Assembly (NCBI GenBank): GCA_937898445.1
Contig: CALEJY010000057.1
Span: forward strand, 1 to 10,720
From: an uncultured Candidatus Melainabacteria bacterium
GTDB taxonomy: Bacteria > Cyanobacteriota > Vampirovibrionia > Gastranaerophilales > Gastranaerophilaceae
Direction of reading: 5' to 3'
Length of the DNA stretch: 10,720 nucleotides
The position numbers were made by a program, and so were the translations under genes. Shown one piece after another: positions 1 through 6,147 of this stretch. How positions within the stretch are numbered: position 1 is the first letter of the stretch; each line of letters starts with the position of its first letter. A model generated the notes under the pieces. The model worked only from the letters and a program-made list of their open reading frames with translations, did not search any database and was not told where the DNA came from.

Positions 1-34
1 CTTTTTCCTTCGTTATAAATAATCTAACACTTTC

Positions 35-62
35 AGTATACTACAAATATAAAATATTACAA
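35..62 (-). promoter_or_regulatory. Probable sigma70-type promoter for a gene beyond the left edge
   Basis: On the minus strand a -35 hexamer TTGTAA (57-62) is followed by a 16-nt spacer and a -10 hexamer TATACT (35-40). Downstream, at 6-11, the minus strand reads GAAGGA, a good Shine-Dalgarno, so a start codon would fall just outside the window. The leftward gene itself is inferred and cannot be seen. Confidence 0.45.
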
Positions 63-119
63 AATATTGATTTTTTTAAATTTTTTTTAATATTTGTATA
101 TTTATCTTAATTTATTTTA

Positions 120-147
120 CGAAAAATTGCAAGTCTTTTTCGAAAAA
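120..147. repeat. Inverted repeat with three CGAAAAA half-sites, possible operator
   Basis: CGAAAAA (120-126) is matched by its reverse complement TTTTTCG (136-142) across a 9-nt loop. A third copy, CGAAAAA, follows at 141-147, so that 136-147 is a perfect 12-bp palindrome. The cluster lies in otherwise featureless AT-rich DNA about 90 nt upstream of the XRE regulator. It overlaps a weak candidate promoter (TTGCAA at 127-132, 18-nt spacer, TCTAAA at 151-156). A role as an autoregulatory operator is inference. Confidence 0.35.
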
Positions 148-236
148 TTTTCTAAATTTTTTCAAAAAATATAGTCAAAAGTGTGATGGACTACTTCATA
201 GTCATATTGGTAAAATGTAGCTTTAATATAAATACG

Positions 237-461
237 ATGAATAATAACGATACAAATTACCATAATATTATTGCTCAAAACCTTAAAAAGCTAAGAATTT
301 CAAGCAAGCTTTCTCAAGAAAAATTTGCAGAAAAACTAAACTGCTCAAGAGAATTTATCAGCAGAGTAGAAAATTTCCACGAAAGACTAAGCTTAAACAT
401 GCTTTTGCAAATCGCAGAAATTTTTAAAGTTAATCCGAGTAATTTCTTTAAACAACCTTAG
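237..461 (+). CDS. Small XRE-family helix-turn-helix transcriptional regulator
   Basis: A 74-residue protein that is almost entirely one Cro/C1-type DNA-binding domain. The segment starting IIAQNLKKLR is helix 1, LSQEKFAEKL plus NCSREFISRVEN is the helix-turn-helix with its recognition helix, and LNMLLQIAEIFKVNPSNFF closes the five-helix bundle. There is no partner or effector domain, so it probably acts as a dimeric repressor or activator. I chose the ATG at 237 because an upstream in-frame extension from GTG 183 or ATG 186 would add a hydrophobic stretch (FIVILV) atypical of this fold. No Shine-Dalgarno precedes 237. A -10-like TAATAT sits at 224-229, but no good -35 accompanies it. The last 14 bp overlap the convergent kdsB gene. 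An inverted repeat at 120-147 could be its own operator. The target genes are unknown, and no toxin gene lies next to it. Confidence 0.8.
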   Translation: MNNNDTNYHNIIAQNLKKLRISSKLSQEKFAEKLNCSREFISRVENFHERLSLNMLLQIAEIFKVNPSNFFKQP

Positions 462-1179
462 CAATAATTGATTTGAATTTTTCCAAATCTTCTGCAGTAT
501 CAATTCCAACAGGCACAAAATCTACAACAGATGTTTTGATGCGCATTCCGTTTTGCAATGCTCTCAATTGTTCTAGACTTTCAGCCATTTCATAAGATGT
601 TTGTGTCATTTCTGTCATCTTAATAAGAGCTTCTCTCTTATATCCATAAATTCCCAAATGACCAAAGAAATCGGCTTTTCCGGCATTTCTTTCATAAGGG
701 ATTTTTGAACGAGAAAAGTACATTGCAAAACCGTTGCAATCAACAATACACTTAACCAAGTTCGGGTTTTCAGCTTCTTGCGGTGTAATTTTTCTAATTA
801 AAGTGGAAATATCAGCTGTTTCATCAAATTTTACATTTTTAGCTACTTCATCAATACTTTCAGGTTTAATCAACGGCTCATCACCTTGAAGATTAACAAT
901 ATAAGCAATTTCGGGATGACGCATAACAACCTCTTTAATCCTATCCGAGCCACATTTATGTTCAGTTGAAGTCATTTCAACATTACCGCCGAATTTTTTA
1001 ACTGCATTAAAAATCCTCTCATCATCAGTTGCAACAATAATCAGATCAGCAAGTTTAGCCTGTTGTGCTTTTTCATAAACCCATTGAATAATAGGTTTAC
1101 CTGCAACTTCAATTAATGGTTTACCTTCCAATCTGCTTGAGCCGTAACGTGCTGGAATAATTATTGCTGTTTTAGACAT
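448..1179 (-). CDS. kdsB: 3-deoxy-manno-octulosonate cytidylyltransferase (CMP-Kdo synthetase)
   Basis: Activates Kdo with CTP to give CMP-Kdo, the cytoplasmic donor used to attach the LPS inner core to lipid A. The 243-residue length fits the family. Visible motifs are the N-terminal nucleotide-binding signature ARYGSSRLEGKPL (10-22), the TDDERI segment (51-56), NLQGDEPL (96-103) with the metal-binding Asp100, FFGHLGIYGY (171-180), LEQLRALQNG (202-211), and GIDTAEDLE (225-233) with a second metal-ligand Asp. The start is well supported: AAAGGAG (1188-1194) lies 8 nt upstream of ATG 1179. It is the last gene of the accD-accA-prmA operon, and its first 19 bp, including the start codon, overlap the end of the preceding membrane-protein gene, while its Shine-Dalgarno lies wholly inside that gene, which suggests translational coupling. 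Its 3' end overlaps the convergent XRE gene by 14 bp, and no terminator hairpin is visible there. Its presence implies a Kdo-containing outer membrane. Confidence 0.96.
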   Translation of the reverse strand: MSKTAIIIPARYGSSRLEGKPLIEVAGKPIIQWVYEKAQQAKLADLIIVATDDERIFNAVKKFGGNVEMTSTEHKCGSDRIKEVVMRHPEIAYIVNLQGDEPLIKPESIDEVAKNVKFDETADISTLIRKITPQEAENPNLVKCIVDCNGFAMYFSRSKIPYERNAGKADFFGHLGIYGYKREALIKMTEMTQTSYEMAESLEQLRALQNGMRIKTSVVDFVPVGIDTAEDLEKFKSIIAKVV

Positions 1180-1667
1180 TTTTCACACTCCTTTATATAA
1201 TTCTTTAAATATTCACAATCTTTTTTATTTATTAAAAACTGTAAAGAACAAATTTTTGAAAAAACAATCAAATCCGTTCTAGGTTTTGTAATTCTTTTCC
1301 ACAAAATTTCTTCATAACTTTCAGTATTAAGAAAAGAAATATATTTTGTATTAAAATCATTTATCAACAATGCTTTACCACAACATTCCAAAACAAAAAA
1401 TTTTTGAAAAACTAACAATTTTACAGAAATACTTTGCTGATAATCTGTTCCATAACATTTTTTTTCATTTCCAAATCGAATTAATGTTAACCCAATCGTT
1501 TTAACAGGTTTACCTATATCCTTTACTAACATTGAATAATTATTAGGAAAATGCTTACCAATAATAATTCGAGTAATAATGTAAAAAACAAGATTAAAAA
1601 CCAAAATCAAAATTAGAATAAATCCAACACTAAGCATTAGATATATTAACTCAAAAGGAATGTTCAT
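1161..1667 (-). CDS. Unrecognised single-pass membrane protein with Cys-rich C-terminal domain
   Basis: A 168-residue protein that I cannot assign to a family. Residues about 6-35 are strongly hydrophobic (LIYLMLSVGFILILILVF and onward) and form one transmembrane helix. Basic residues follow (R33, K38), so the positive-inside rule places the roughly 130-residue C-terminal domain in the cytoplasm. That domain looks mainly beta-stranded (repeated hydrophobic stretches such as SVKLLVFQKFFVLECC and KALLINDF). It has seven cysteines (71, 95, 96, 140, 151, 161, 164), the last two as CEKC near the end. The start at 1667 is chosen because its ATG overlaps the prmA stop as ATGA, the classic coupling arrangement; an upstream start at 1697 would give 10 extra residues inside prmA. 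The Shine-Dalgarno is weak (GAGAAAGAAAG). Its end overlaps kdsB by 19 bp. The operon position suggests an envelope-linked role, but that is inference. Confidence 0.75.
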   Translation of the reverse strand: MNIPFELIYLMLSVGFILILILVFNLVFYIITRIIIGKHFPNNYSMLVKDIGKPVKTIGLTLIRFGNEKKCYGTDYQQSISVKLLVFQKFFVLECCGKALLINDFNTKYISFLNTESYEEILWKRITKPRTDLIVFSKICSLQFLINKKDCEYLKNYIKECEKCLKQQ

Positions 1668-2584
1668 GCTTTCTTTCTCACAACAAAAGAAGTCCATTGA
1701 TCTTGATGAATTTCTTCTATAATTTCTAAATTCTCTCTTTTTATTGCCTCTAAAACAACAGGCTTCTTTTCATCCAAAATACCTGAAAGTGACATCAAAG
1801 CAACGCTTTTCATAATATTTTTTAAATCACCCATTATTTCAGCCAAAACATTGTGTAAAATATTTGCCATAACAAAATCGAATTTTTCATTTATTTTATC
1901 TGCAGTGTTGAGTTCAAAATAGCAACCTTCACCATTGTTAGGCAAATTCTTTCTTGCGTTTTCTTTTGCAACATCAATAACATCTTCATCAATATCACAA
2001 CCATAAACAGAAGATGCACCAAATTTTTTTGCACAAATAGACAAAATCCCTGACCCCATACCAATATCAGCAACTTTGTCACCTTTTTTCATATATTTTT
2101 CAAGAGCTTTCATACAAAGTTGAGTTGTCTGATGAGTACCGGTTCCAAAAGCACATCCGGGTTCTAAACGAATAACGACTTCATTTTCTTTGTCATTATA
2201 TTCCAACCAATCAGGAACGATTACAATTCTATCCGTAACCCTTGTTATATCCCATTTTTCTTTCCATTTTTTAGACCAATCTTCGTTTGGTTTATTAGAT
2301 ATAACATATTCCCAACTACCTAATTCATCATCAGAAAAACCTCGAGATTTCAACAAATCACGTTCATTTTTTAGAATTTCTGACAAATTTTCAGGTTTAG
2401 TCGTCAAAAAGACTTTCAATGTTCCTTCTGTTGTAGAAATCATTTCCAAATCTTTATAAGCTTCTTCTGCAAGAACTACGCCTTCGCACGGAAGATTTTC
2501 AAAACAAAAATCAGAGATAATATCTTCCATATCAGGGTTAATTTTTATCTGCAATTCATAGTAATCAGTTCGTTTTTCTGCCAT
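1664..2584 (-). CDS. prmA: Ribosomal protein L11 methyltransferase
   Basis: SAM-dependent enzyme that methylates ribosomal protein L11 on amino groups, in the cytoplasm. The 306 residues compare with about 293 in E. coli. The N-terminal substrate-recognition domain (1-95) is followed by the linker EDWSKKWKEKW (101-111), typical of PrmA. The methyltransferase domain carries EPGCAFGTGTH (141-151), the SAM-binding loop DIGMGSGIL (173-181), CDIDEDVI (196-203) with the ribose-binding acidic residue, and ANILHNVL (240-247), the PrmA form of the (N)PP(Y)-like motif IV. The C-terminus DQWTSFVVRKK is also family-like. The start ATG at 2584 lies 7 nt after the accA stop, and its Shine-Dalgarno AGAAGG is embedded in the last accA codons. 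Its own stop overlaps the next start as ATGA. Its place between fatty-acid and LPS genes looks like operon convenience rather than pathway logic. Confidence 0.95.
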   Translation of the reverse strand: MAEKRTDYYELQIKINPDMEDIISDFCFENLPCEGVVLAEEAYKDLEMISTTEGTLKVFLTTKPENLSEILKNERDLLKSRGFSDDELGSWEYVISNKPNEDWSKKWKEKWDITRVTDRIVIVPDWLEYNDKENEVVIRLEPGCAFGTGTHQTTQLCMKALEKYMKKGDKVADIGMGSGILSICAKKFGASSVYGCDIDEDVIDVAKENARKNLPNNGEGCYFELNTADKINEKFDFVMANILHNVLAEIMGDLKNIMKSVALMSLSGILDEKKPVVLEAIKRENLEIIEEIHQDQWTSFVVRKKA

Positions 2585-2591
2585 TTTTAAA

Positions 2592-3548
2592 CTAACCTTC
2601 TAAAAACGCACCCATTTTTCTGAATTTTTGATAACGTTGTTCTTTCAAGTCTTCAACTGACAATTTTGACAATTCATCAATGCTATCCAAAATTGTTTTC
2701 TTCATATTAGCTGAAACTTCTTCATAATTTGTATGCGCACCACCAACAGGTTCTTTAATTTCGCCATCAATGATATCGAACTTCATCAAATCTTTTGCAG
2801 TGATTTTCAAAGCATCAGCGGCATCAGCAGCTTTTGTTGCATCTCTCCACAAAATTGAAGCACAACCTTCAGGAGAAATAACTGTATAATAAGCATGTTC
2901 TAGCAAGAATACTTTATCAGCTACTGCCAAACCTAATGCACCACCTGAGCAGCCTTCACCTGTAATAATAGCGATTACCGGGACATTCAATTTTGCCATT
3001 TCTCTAAGGTTAACCGCAATAGCACCACCTTGATTAGTTTCTTCAGCACTAATTCCAGGATATGCGCCCGGTGTGTCAATCAATGTTACAATCGGAATAT
3101 TGAATTTGCTTGCGTGTTTGAACAATCTCAATGCTTTTCTATAACCTTGAGGTTGAGGCATGCCGAAGTTATATTCCAAATTTTCTTTTGTTGACTTGCC
3201 TTTCATAGTTCCGATAATCATAACAGGGCGACCGTCAATTTTAGCCAAACCGCCGATTATAGCTCTGTCATCCATACCTTCTCTATCGCCGTGAAGTTCA
3301 ACAAAATCTTCACAAATATTATTTACATAATCTAAGAAATTTGGGCGTTCAGGGTGTCTTGCGATTTGAAGTTTTTGAGAAGGTTTCAAATTAGAATACA
3401 ATTCTTTTCTGCAATCTTCTGCCTGTTGTTCAAAAGTTTCAATTTCTTTATTAAAATCCATGCCTGACTCCAAACTTATCTTTCTTAGTTCTTCAATTTT
3501 TTCTTGAATTTCCATAATGGGTTTTTCAAAATCTAAAACTGCACTCAT
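2592..3548 (-). CDS. accA: Acetyl-CoA carboxylase carboxyltransferase subunit alpha
   Basis: Alpha subunit of the carboxyltransferase that, as an alpha2beta2 complex with AccD, moves the carboxyl group from carboxybiotin on AccB to acetyl-CoA, making malonyl-CoA for fatty acids. The 318 residues match the usual length (319 in E. coli). Markers in order are an N-terminal helical region (about 10-58), QIARHPERPN (61-70), DFVELHGDR (81-89), GMPQPQGYRKALRL (129-142), the crotonase-fold turn DTPGAYPG (158-165), the oxyanion-hole region GEGCSGGALG (197-206) and SPEGCASILWRD (225-236). The start ATG overlaps the accD stop by one base (TAATG) and is preceded by a strong Shine-Dalgarno, AAGGGGGT, centred on 3556-3560. 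Contiguous accD-accA, with a 1-nt overlap, fits the equimolar subunits of one complex. Confidence 0.97.
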   Translation of the reverse strand: MSAVLDFEKPIMEIQEKIEELRKISLESGMDFNKEIETFEQQAEDCRKELYSNLKPSQKLQIARHPERPNFLDYVNNICEDFVELHGDREGMDDRAIIGGLAKIDGRPVMIIGTMKGKSTKENLEYNFGMPQPQGYRKALRLFKHASKFNIPIVTLIDTPGAYPGISAEETNQGGAIAVNLREMAKLNVPVIAIITGEGCSGGALGLAVADKVFLLEHAYYTVISPEGCASILWRDATKAADAADALKITAKDLMKFDIIDGEIKEPVGGAHTNYEEVSANMKKTILDSIDELSKLSVEDLKEQRYQKFRKMGAFLEG

Positions 3549-4420
3549 TATTTTACCCCCTTATGTGCTTCTAAAATCTTAGCCAAAGTATCACGCAAAT
3601 CCTTACGAGCAGAAACAACGTCAACTTGACCATATTTCAACAAGTATTCTGCAGTTTGGAAATCTGACGGCAATTTCTGTCTGATTGTCTGTTCAATAAC
3701 ACGACGACCTGCAAAACCAATTCTTGCACCTTGTTCAGCAACAATAATATCGCCTAACATACCAAAACTTGCAGTAATACCACCGAATGTCGGCTCTGTC
3801 AAAAGGTTGATATATAAAAGACCTTCGTCATCAAGTTTTGAAACAGCACAAGATGTCTTAGCCATTTGCATCAAACTCAATGCACTTTCTTGCATTCTTG
3901 CTCCACCAGATGATGTGATTGCAAGAACAGGTAGACGAAGTTCAATAGCTTTTTCAATTATACGTGTAACTTTTTCTCCAACTACACTTCCCATTGAACC
4001 GCCCATAAAATCAAAATCCATAACCGCAGTTGCTAATTTGTTTCCTTTAATAGTCGCAATACCAGTAATTACGGCATCATTCAAACCTGTTTTTTTCTGA
4101 GCTTTTTCAAGTCTGTTTTTATAACTTTCTGTATCAGTAAATTCTAACGGGTCTGTTGGTCTTACATCCGTAAACAACTCCTCAAAAGAGTTTTCGTCAA
4201 ATAATTGCTTAATACGTTTTCTCGCATTTATTCTAAAATGGTAGTCACAAACAGGGCATACCATATCGTTCTTTTCTAAATCTTCTTTCAAAAGCTGAGC
4301 ATCACAATGAACACATTTAACCCACAAATTAGGGTCCATATCCAATTCTACTCTGCCTTCAAGCTCACGACGTTGAATTTGAGCTTGTTTACGTTTTTCA
4401 AACCAATCTTGAACTGTCAT
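3548..4420 (-). CDS. accD: Acetyl-CoA carboxylase carboxyltransferase subunit beta
   Basis: Beta subunit of the acetyl-CoA carboxyltransferase, partner of AccA. The 290 residues include the N-terminal zinc ribbon with C36-X2-C39 (CVHC) and C55-X2-C58 (CPVC), which binds Zn and, in E. coli, nucleic acid. The crotonase-like domain follows, with TDPLEF, MDFDFMGGSMGSVVGEK, the SSGGARMQE loop, EPTFGGITASFGMLGD and GFAGRRVIEQT, all hallmarks of AccD. The ATG at 4420 has AAGGGA about 10 nt upstream (4431-4436). It is the first gene of a five-gene leftward operon running to kdsB, behind the promoter at 4463-4490. The leader of roughly 35 nt contains no obvious riboswitch. Confidence 0.97.
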   Translation of the reverse strand: MTVQDWFEKRKQAQIQRRELEGRVELDMDPNLWVKCVHCDAQLLKEDLEKNDMVCPVCDYHFRINARKRIKQLFDENSFEELFTDVRPTDPLEFTDTESYKNRLEKAQKKTGLNDAVITGIATIKGNKLATAVMDFDFMGGSMGSVVGEKVTRIIEKAIELRLPVLAITSSGGARMQESALSLMQMAKTSCAVSKLDDEGLLYINLLTEPTFGGITASFGMLGDIIVAEQGARIGFAGRRVIEQTIRQKLPSDFQTAEYLLKYGQVDVVSARKDLRDTLAKILEAHKGVK

Positions 4421-4462
4421 ATTTTATATATCCCTTAATCATCAACTTATAGTACAATAATA

Positions 4463-4490
4463 ATTATACAACCAAAAAATTTAATAGCAA
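4463..4490 (-). promoter_or_regulatory. Promoter of the accD-accA-prmA-kdsB operon
   Basis: On the minus strand, -35 TTGCTA (4485-4490), 16-nt spacer, -10 TATAAT (4463-4468). Transcription would start near 4456, leaving a leader of about 35 nt with a Shine-Dalgarno for accD. A second, poorer -10 (TACTAT) lies just downstream in the motif TTGTACTAT, and TTGTA occurs twice 14 nt apart here, which could be a second promoter or a regulator site. Confidence 0.6.
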
Positions 4491-4523
4491 ATTTTTACAT
4501 TTATGAGGTTTACAATTCACATC

Positions 4524-5285
4524 ATGAAAATATCAAACACTAACCAATATAGCGCAAATCCACAACATAATTCAATATCATTTGAAGCATTAAAATTCAA
4601 AAAAGTAAACAATTATATTAATATATTTGAAGATTTTCCTATTAAACTAAAATACGGAAACTTGACAGAAGATTGTTTTGTTAGAGCAAATACCGACACA
4701 AAACGATTTTATGTCGATGTCGAGAACAAAGAAGGCAGACATCTCGGAATAAGTACAAGTAATACCATAAAAGACAAAAGTGTTTTATACAATAGCATTA
4801 TACAAAACCTTCATCAAGATTGCAATATTCAAGGAGTAGGTTCAACTATGCGCTTAGGGCAAATTATAATTTTGCTTGAAAACCCTAAAATAAACAAAAT
4901 AAAACTTTTTTCAATGGGAGATGCAGTATTTTTCCACTCAAAATTTAAGTTTAAACCAGCAATTACAGATAAAGAAGAACTAACAAAAAAACTTGAAGAC
5001 ATTCTTGTTCATTCAAATGATGAAAGATTTTCTAAAAACGTTGAAGATGTAAAAAATTTATTATCTAATGATAATCAATCCAAAAAATATTACCTAAAAA
5101 ATGGTAATGAAATTTTAAAACAATATCTACAAAATGTAGTAAAAAATAACCTCCATAAAGATCCAAAATTCAAGATATATTCAGGTTTTGATATGGAACT
5201 AACTAAAAAGGATATTCTAGATAACCAAGATTTTTACAATAATCTGTTCAATAAATTCGGAATTGATTACCAAATCAATACTTAG
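4524..5285 (+). CDS. GNAT-like N-acetyltransferase-fold protein with N-terminal SFEA tag
   Basis: A 253-residue protein, with no close family recognised. The middle resembles a GNAT core: IQGVGSTM (102-109) has the Q-x-x-G-x-G/A acetyl-CoA pyrophosphate-binding pattern at the start of a helix. About 18 residues later INKIKLFSMGDAVFFHSKFKF (123-143) looks like the beta5-helix4 region ending in the usual 'A..FY.K.GF' motif, here with FFHSKFKF. The first 23 residues are polar, Asn-rich and end in SISFEAL, like a short tag. The C-terminal 100 residues are Lys/Asn/Asp-rich and helical, without recognised motifs. I preferred ATG 4524 because MKISNTNQ is a natural N-terminus; ATG 4503 is also possible and adds seven residues. 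GAGG (4505-4508) is 15 nt away, too far for a good Shine-Dalgarno. The gene diverges from accD and overlaps the convergent metalloprotease gene by 11 bp. The acetyltransferase call is tentative. Confidence 0.6.
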   Translation: MKISNTNQYSANPQHNSISFEALKFKKVNNYINIFEDFPIKLKYGNLTEDCFVRANTDTKRFYVDVENKEGRHLGISTSNTIKDKSVLYNSIIQNLHQDCNIQGVGSTMRLGQIIILLENPKINKIKLFSMGDAVFFHSKFKFKPAITDKEELTKKLEDILVHSNDERFSKNVEDVKNLLSNDNQSKKYYLKNGNEILKQYLQNVVKNNLHKDPKFKIYSGFDMELTKKDILDNQDFYNNLFNKFGIDYQINT

Positions 5286-6054
5286 GTCTGTTATTAAAGA
5301 ACTTTTTCATATCTTCTGATATCTGAACATTTTGCAAAGCCATGTGATATTTCCTAAGATTTGCTAACGTTTCTTGTTCTTCTAACAAATCCCGTTTTGG
5401 CATTTTTATTGAAGATTTTACTTTTTCAAACTCTGTTGGAGATTTTCTATCAATAAATTTTGCAATAATTTCATCAATATTACTTCCGCCAATACCGTAT
5501 TTTGCAGAAACTTCCGCAGTATCAGCCCCTTGAGGAAGTGTATAAAGCCAATTAACTGTTAATCTGTCACCTTGCGAAATCGTATTAATACCTTTTTGGT
5601 GCGGAGTGTACATAATATCAGCAGGATTGTGGCTATGTCCTAAACCGATAGCATGCCCTATTTCATGCAAAATCGTATGATAAACTTCCCCCTCATCCAT
5701 ATAATCGGCGTGAACCAATCCTTCTGTCAAACCAATTGCAACTTCTGCACCATATAATCTGTTAGATCCGTCAAAATTAAAATAACAATGTCCGAGAGCC
5801 TTTCTCTCAACTCTTTTCCAATCTATATTAACATTAGATTCCAACAAATTATTAACAATCTTAAAAGCTACCCTCCCCTTTGTTGCACTTTGCCATTCAT
5901 TCAAAGCTCGAACAACCATATCACGGTATTTGTACTCCTGACCTTGTTTTGAATAAAACTTCATAGGCGCAATATAGACATTTAACGGCATAAATGTCCA
6001 ACGCATAATCCGCCCGTTTTTTAAAGATTCCGCAACATAGGTATATTTTTTCAT
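5275..6054 (-). CDS. Matrixin-type (metzincin) zinc metalloprotease
   Basis: A 259-residue predicted zinc endopeptidase. HEIGHAIGLGH (130-140) gives the metzincin HExxHxxGxxH site, with H130, H134 and H140 as zinc ligands and E131 as catalytic base. DIMY (146-149) supplies the Met-turn (M148). Upstream, RWTFMPLNVYI (18-28) and a helix with ALNEWQ (50-55) match the start of matrixin (M10-like) catalytic domains. No signal peptide, membrane helix, propeptide or cysteine switch is visible at the chosen start, which is unusual for a family that is mostly secreted. The last 85 residues are charged and probably helical. ATG 6054 was chosen because MKKYTYV directly precedes the domain and a consensus promoter ends 6 nt before it; a longer open frame up to 6282 would run antisense through ybaB and is rejected. 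There is no Shine-Dalgarno. The 3' end overlaps the convergent GNAT-like gene by 11 bp. Confidence 0.85.
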   Translation of the reverse strand: MKKYTYVAESLKNGRIMRWTFMPLNVYIAPMKFYSKQGQEYKYRDMVVRALNEWQSATKGRVAFKIVNNLLESNVNIDWKRVERKALGHCYFNFDGSNRLYGAEVAIGLTEGLVHADYMDEGEVYHTILHEIGHAIGLGHSHNPADIMYTPHQKGINTISQGDRLTVNWLYTLPQGADTAEVSAKYGIGGSNIDEIIAKFIDRKSPTEFEKVKSSIKMPKRDLLEEQETLANLRKYHMALQNVQISEDMKKFFNNRPKY

Positions 6055-6060
6055 ATTTTT

Positions 6061-6089
6061 ATTATATAATAAATTTCGGTAAAAACCAA
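6061..6089 (-). promoter_or_regulatory. Promoter of the metalloprotease gene, predicted leaderless start
   Basis: On the minus strand, -35 TTGGTT (6084-6089), 17-nt spacer, -10 TATAAT (6061-6066), then six bases AAAAAT and the ATG at 6054. With normal spacing, transcription begins at or within a base of the A of ATG, so the mRNA should lack a 5' leader. No Shine-Dalgarno is present. Confidence 0.6.
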
Positions 6090-6094
6090 TTGTG

Positions 6095-6126
6095 TTACAA
6101 TAAGAGTACACGGGATATATTATAAT
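6095..6126 (+). promoter_or_regulatory. Probable promoter of ybaB-recR
   Basis: A -35 TTACAA (6095-6100) is followed after 17 nt by TATTAT (6118-6123), overlapping a perfect TATAAT at 6121-6126 (20-nt spacing). The exact -10 is uncertain. A dyad ATTGT-GTT-ACAAT (6089-6101) covers this -35 and touches the -35 of the divergent metalloprotease promoter. The ybaB Shine-Dalgarno (AGGAGAG, from 6134) follows directly. Confidence 0.45.
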
Positions 6127-6147
6127 TAGACTTAGGAGAGAAAACTT

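Noticed and set aside
183..236. Upstream in-frame starts for the XRE regulator (GTG 183, ATG 186)
   Set aside because: They add a hydrophobic segment unlike XRE proteins and have no ribosome-binding site.
1891..2459. Open frames on either strand inside prmA (1891-2082 minus, 2190-2459 plus)
   Set aside because: They lie within a full, well-conserved prmA and their translations show no recognisable domain; they are shadows of the real gene.
3807..4100. 97-codon plus-strand frame opposite accD
   Set aside because: Antisense to the conserved AccD core; codon structure is explained by the real gene and no motif is present.
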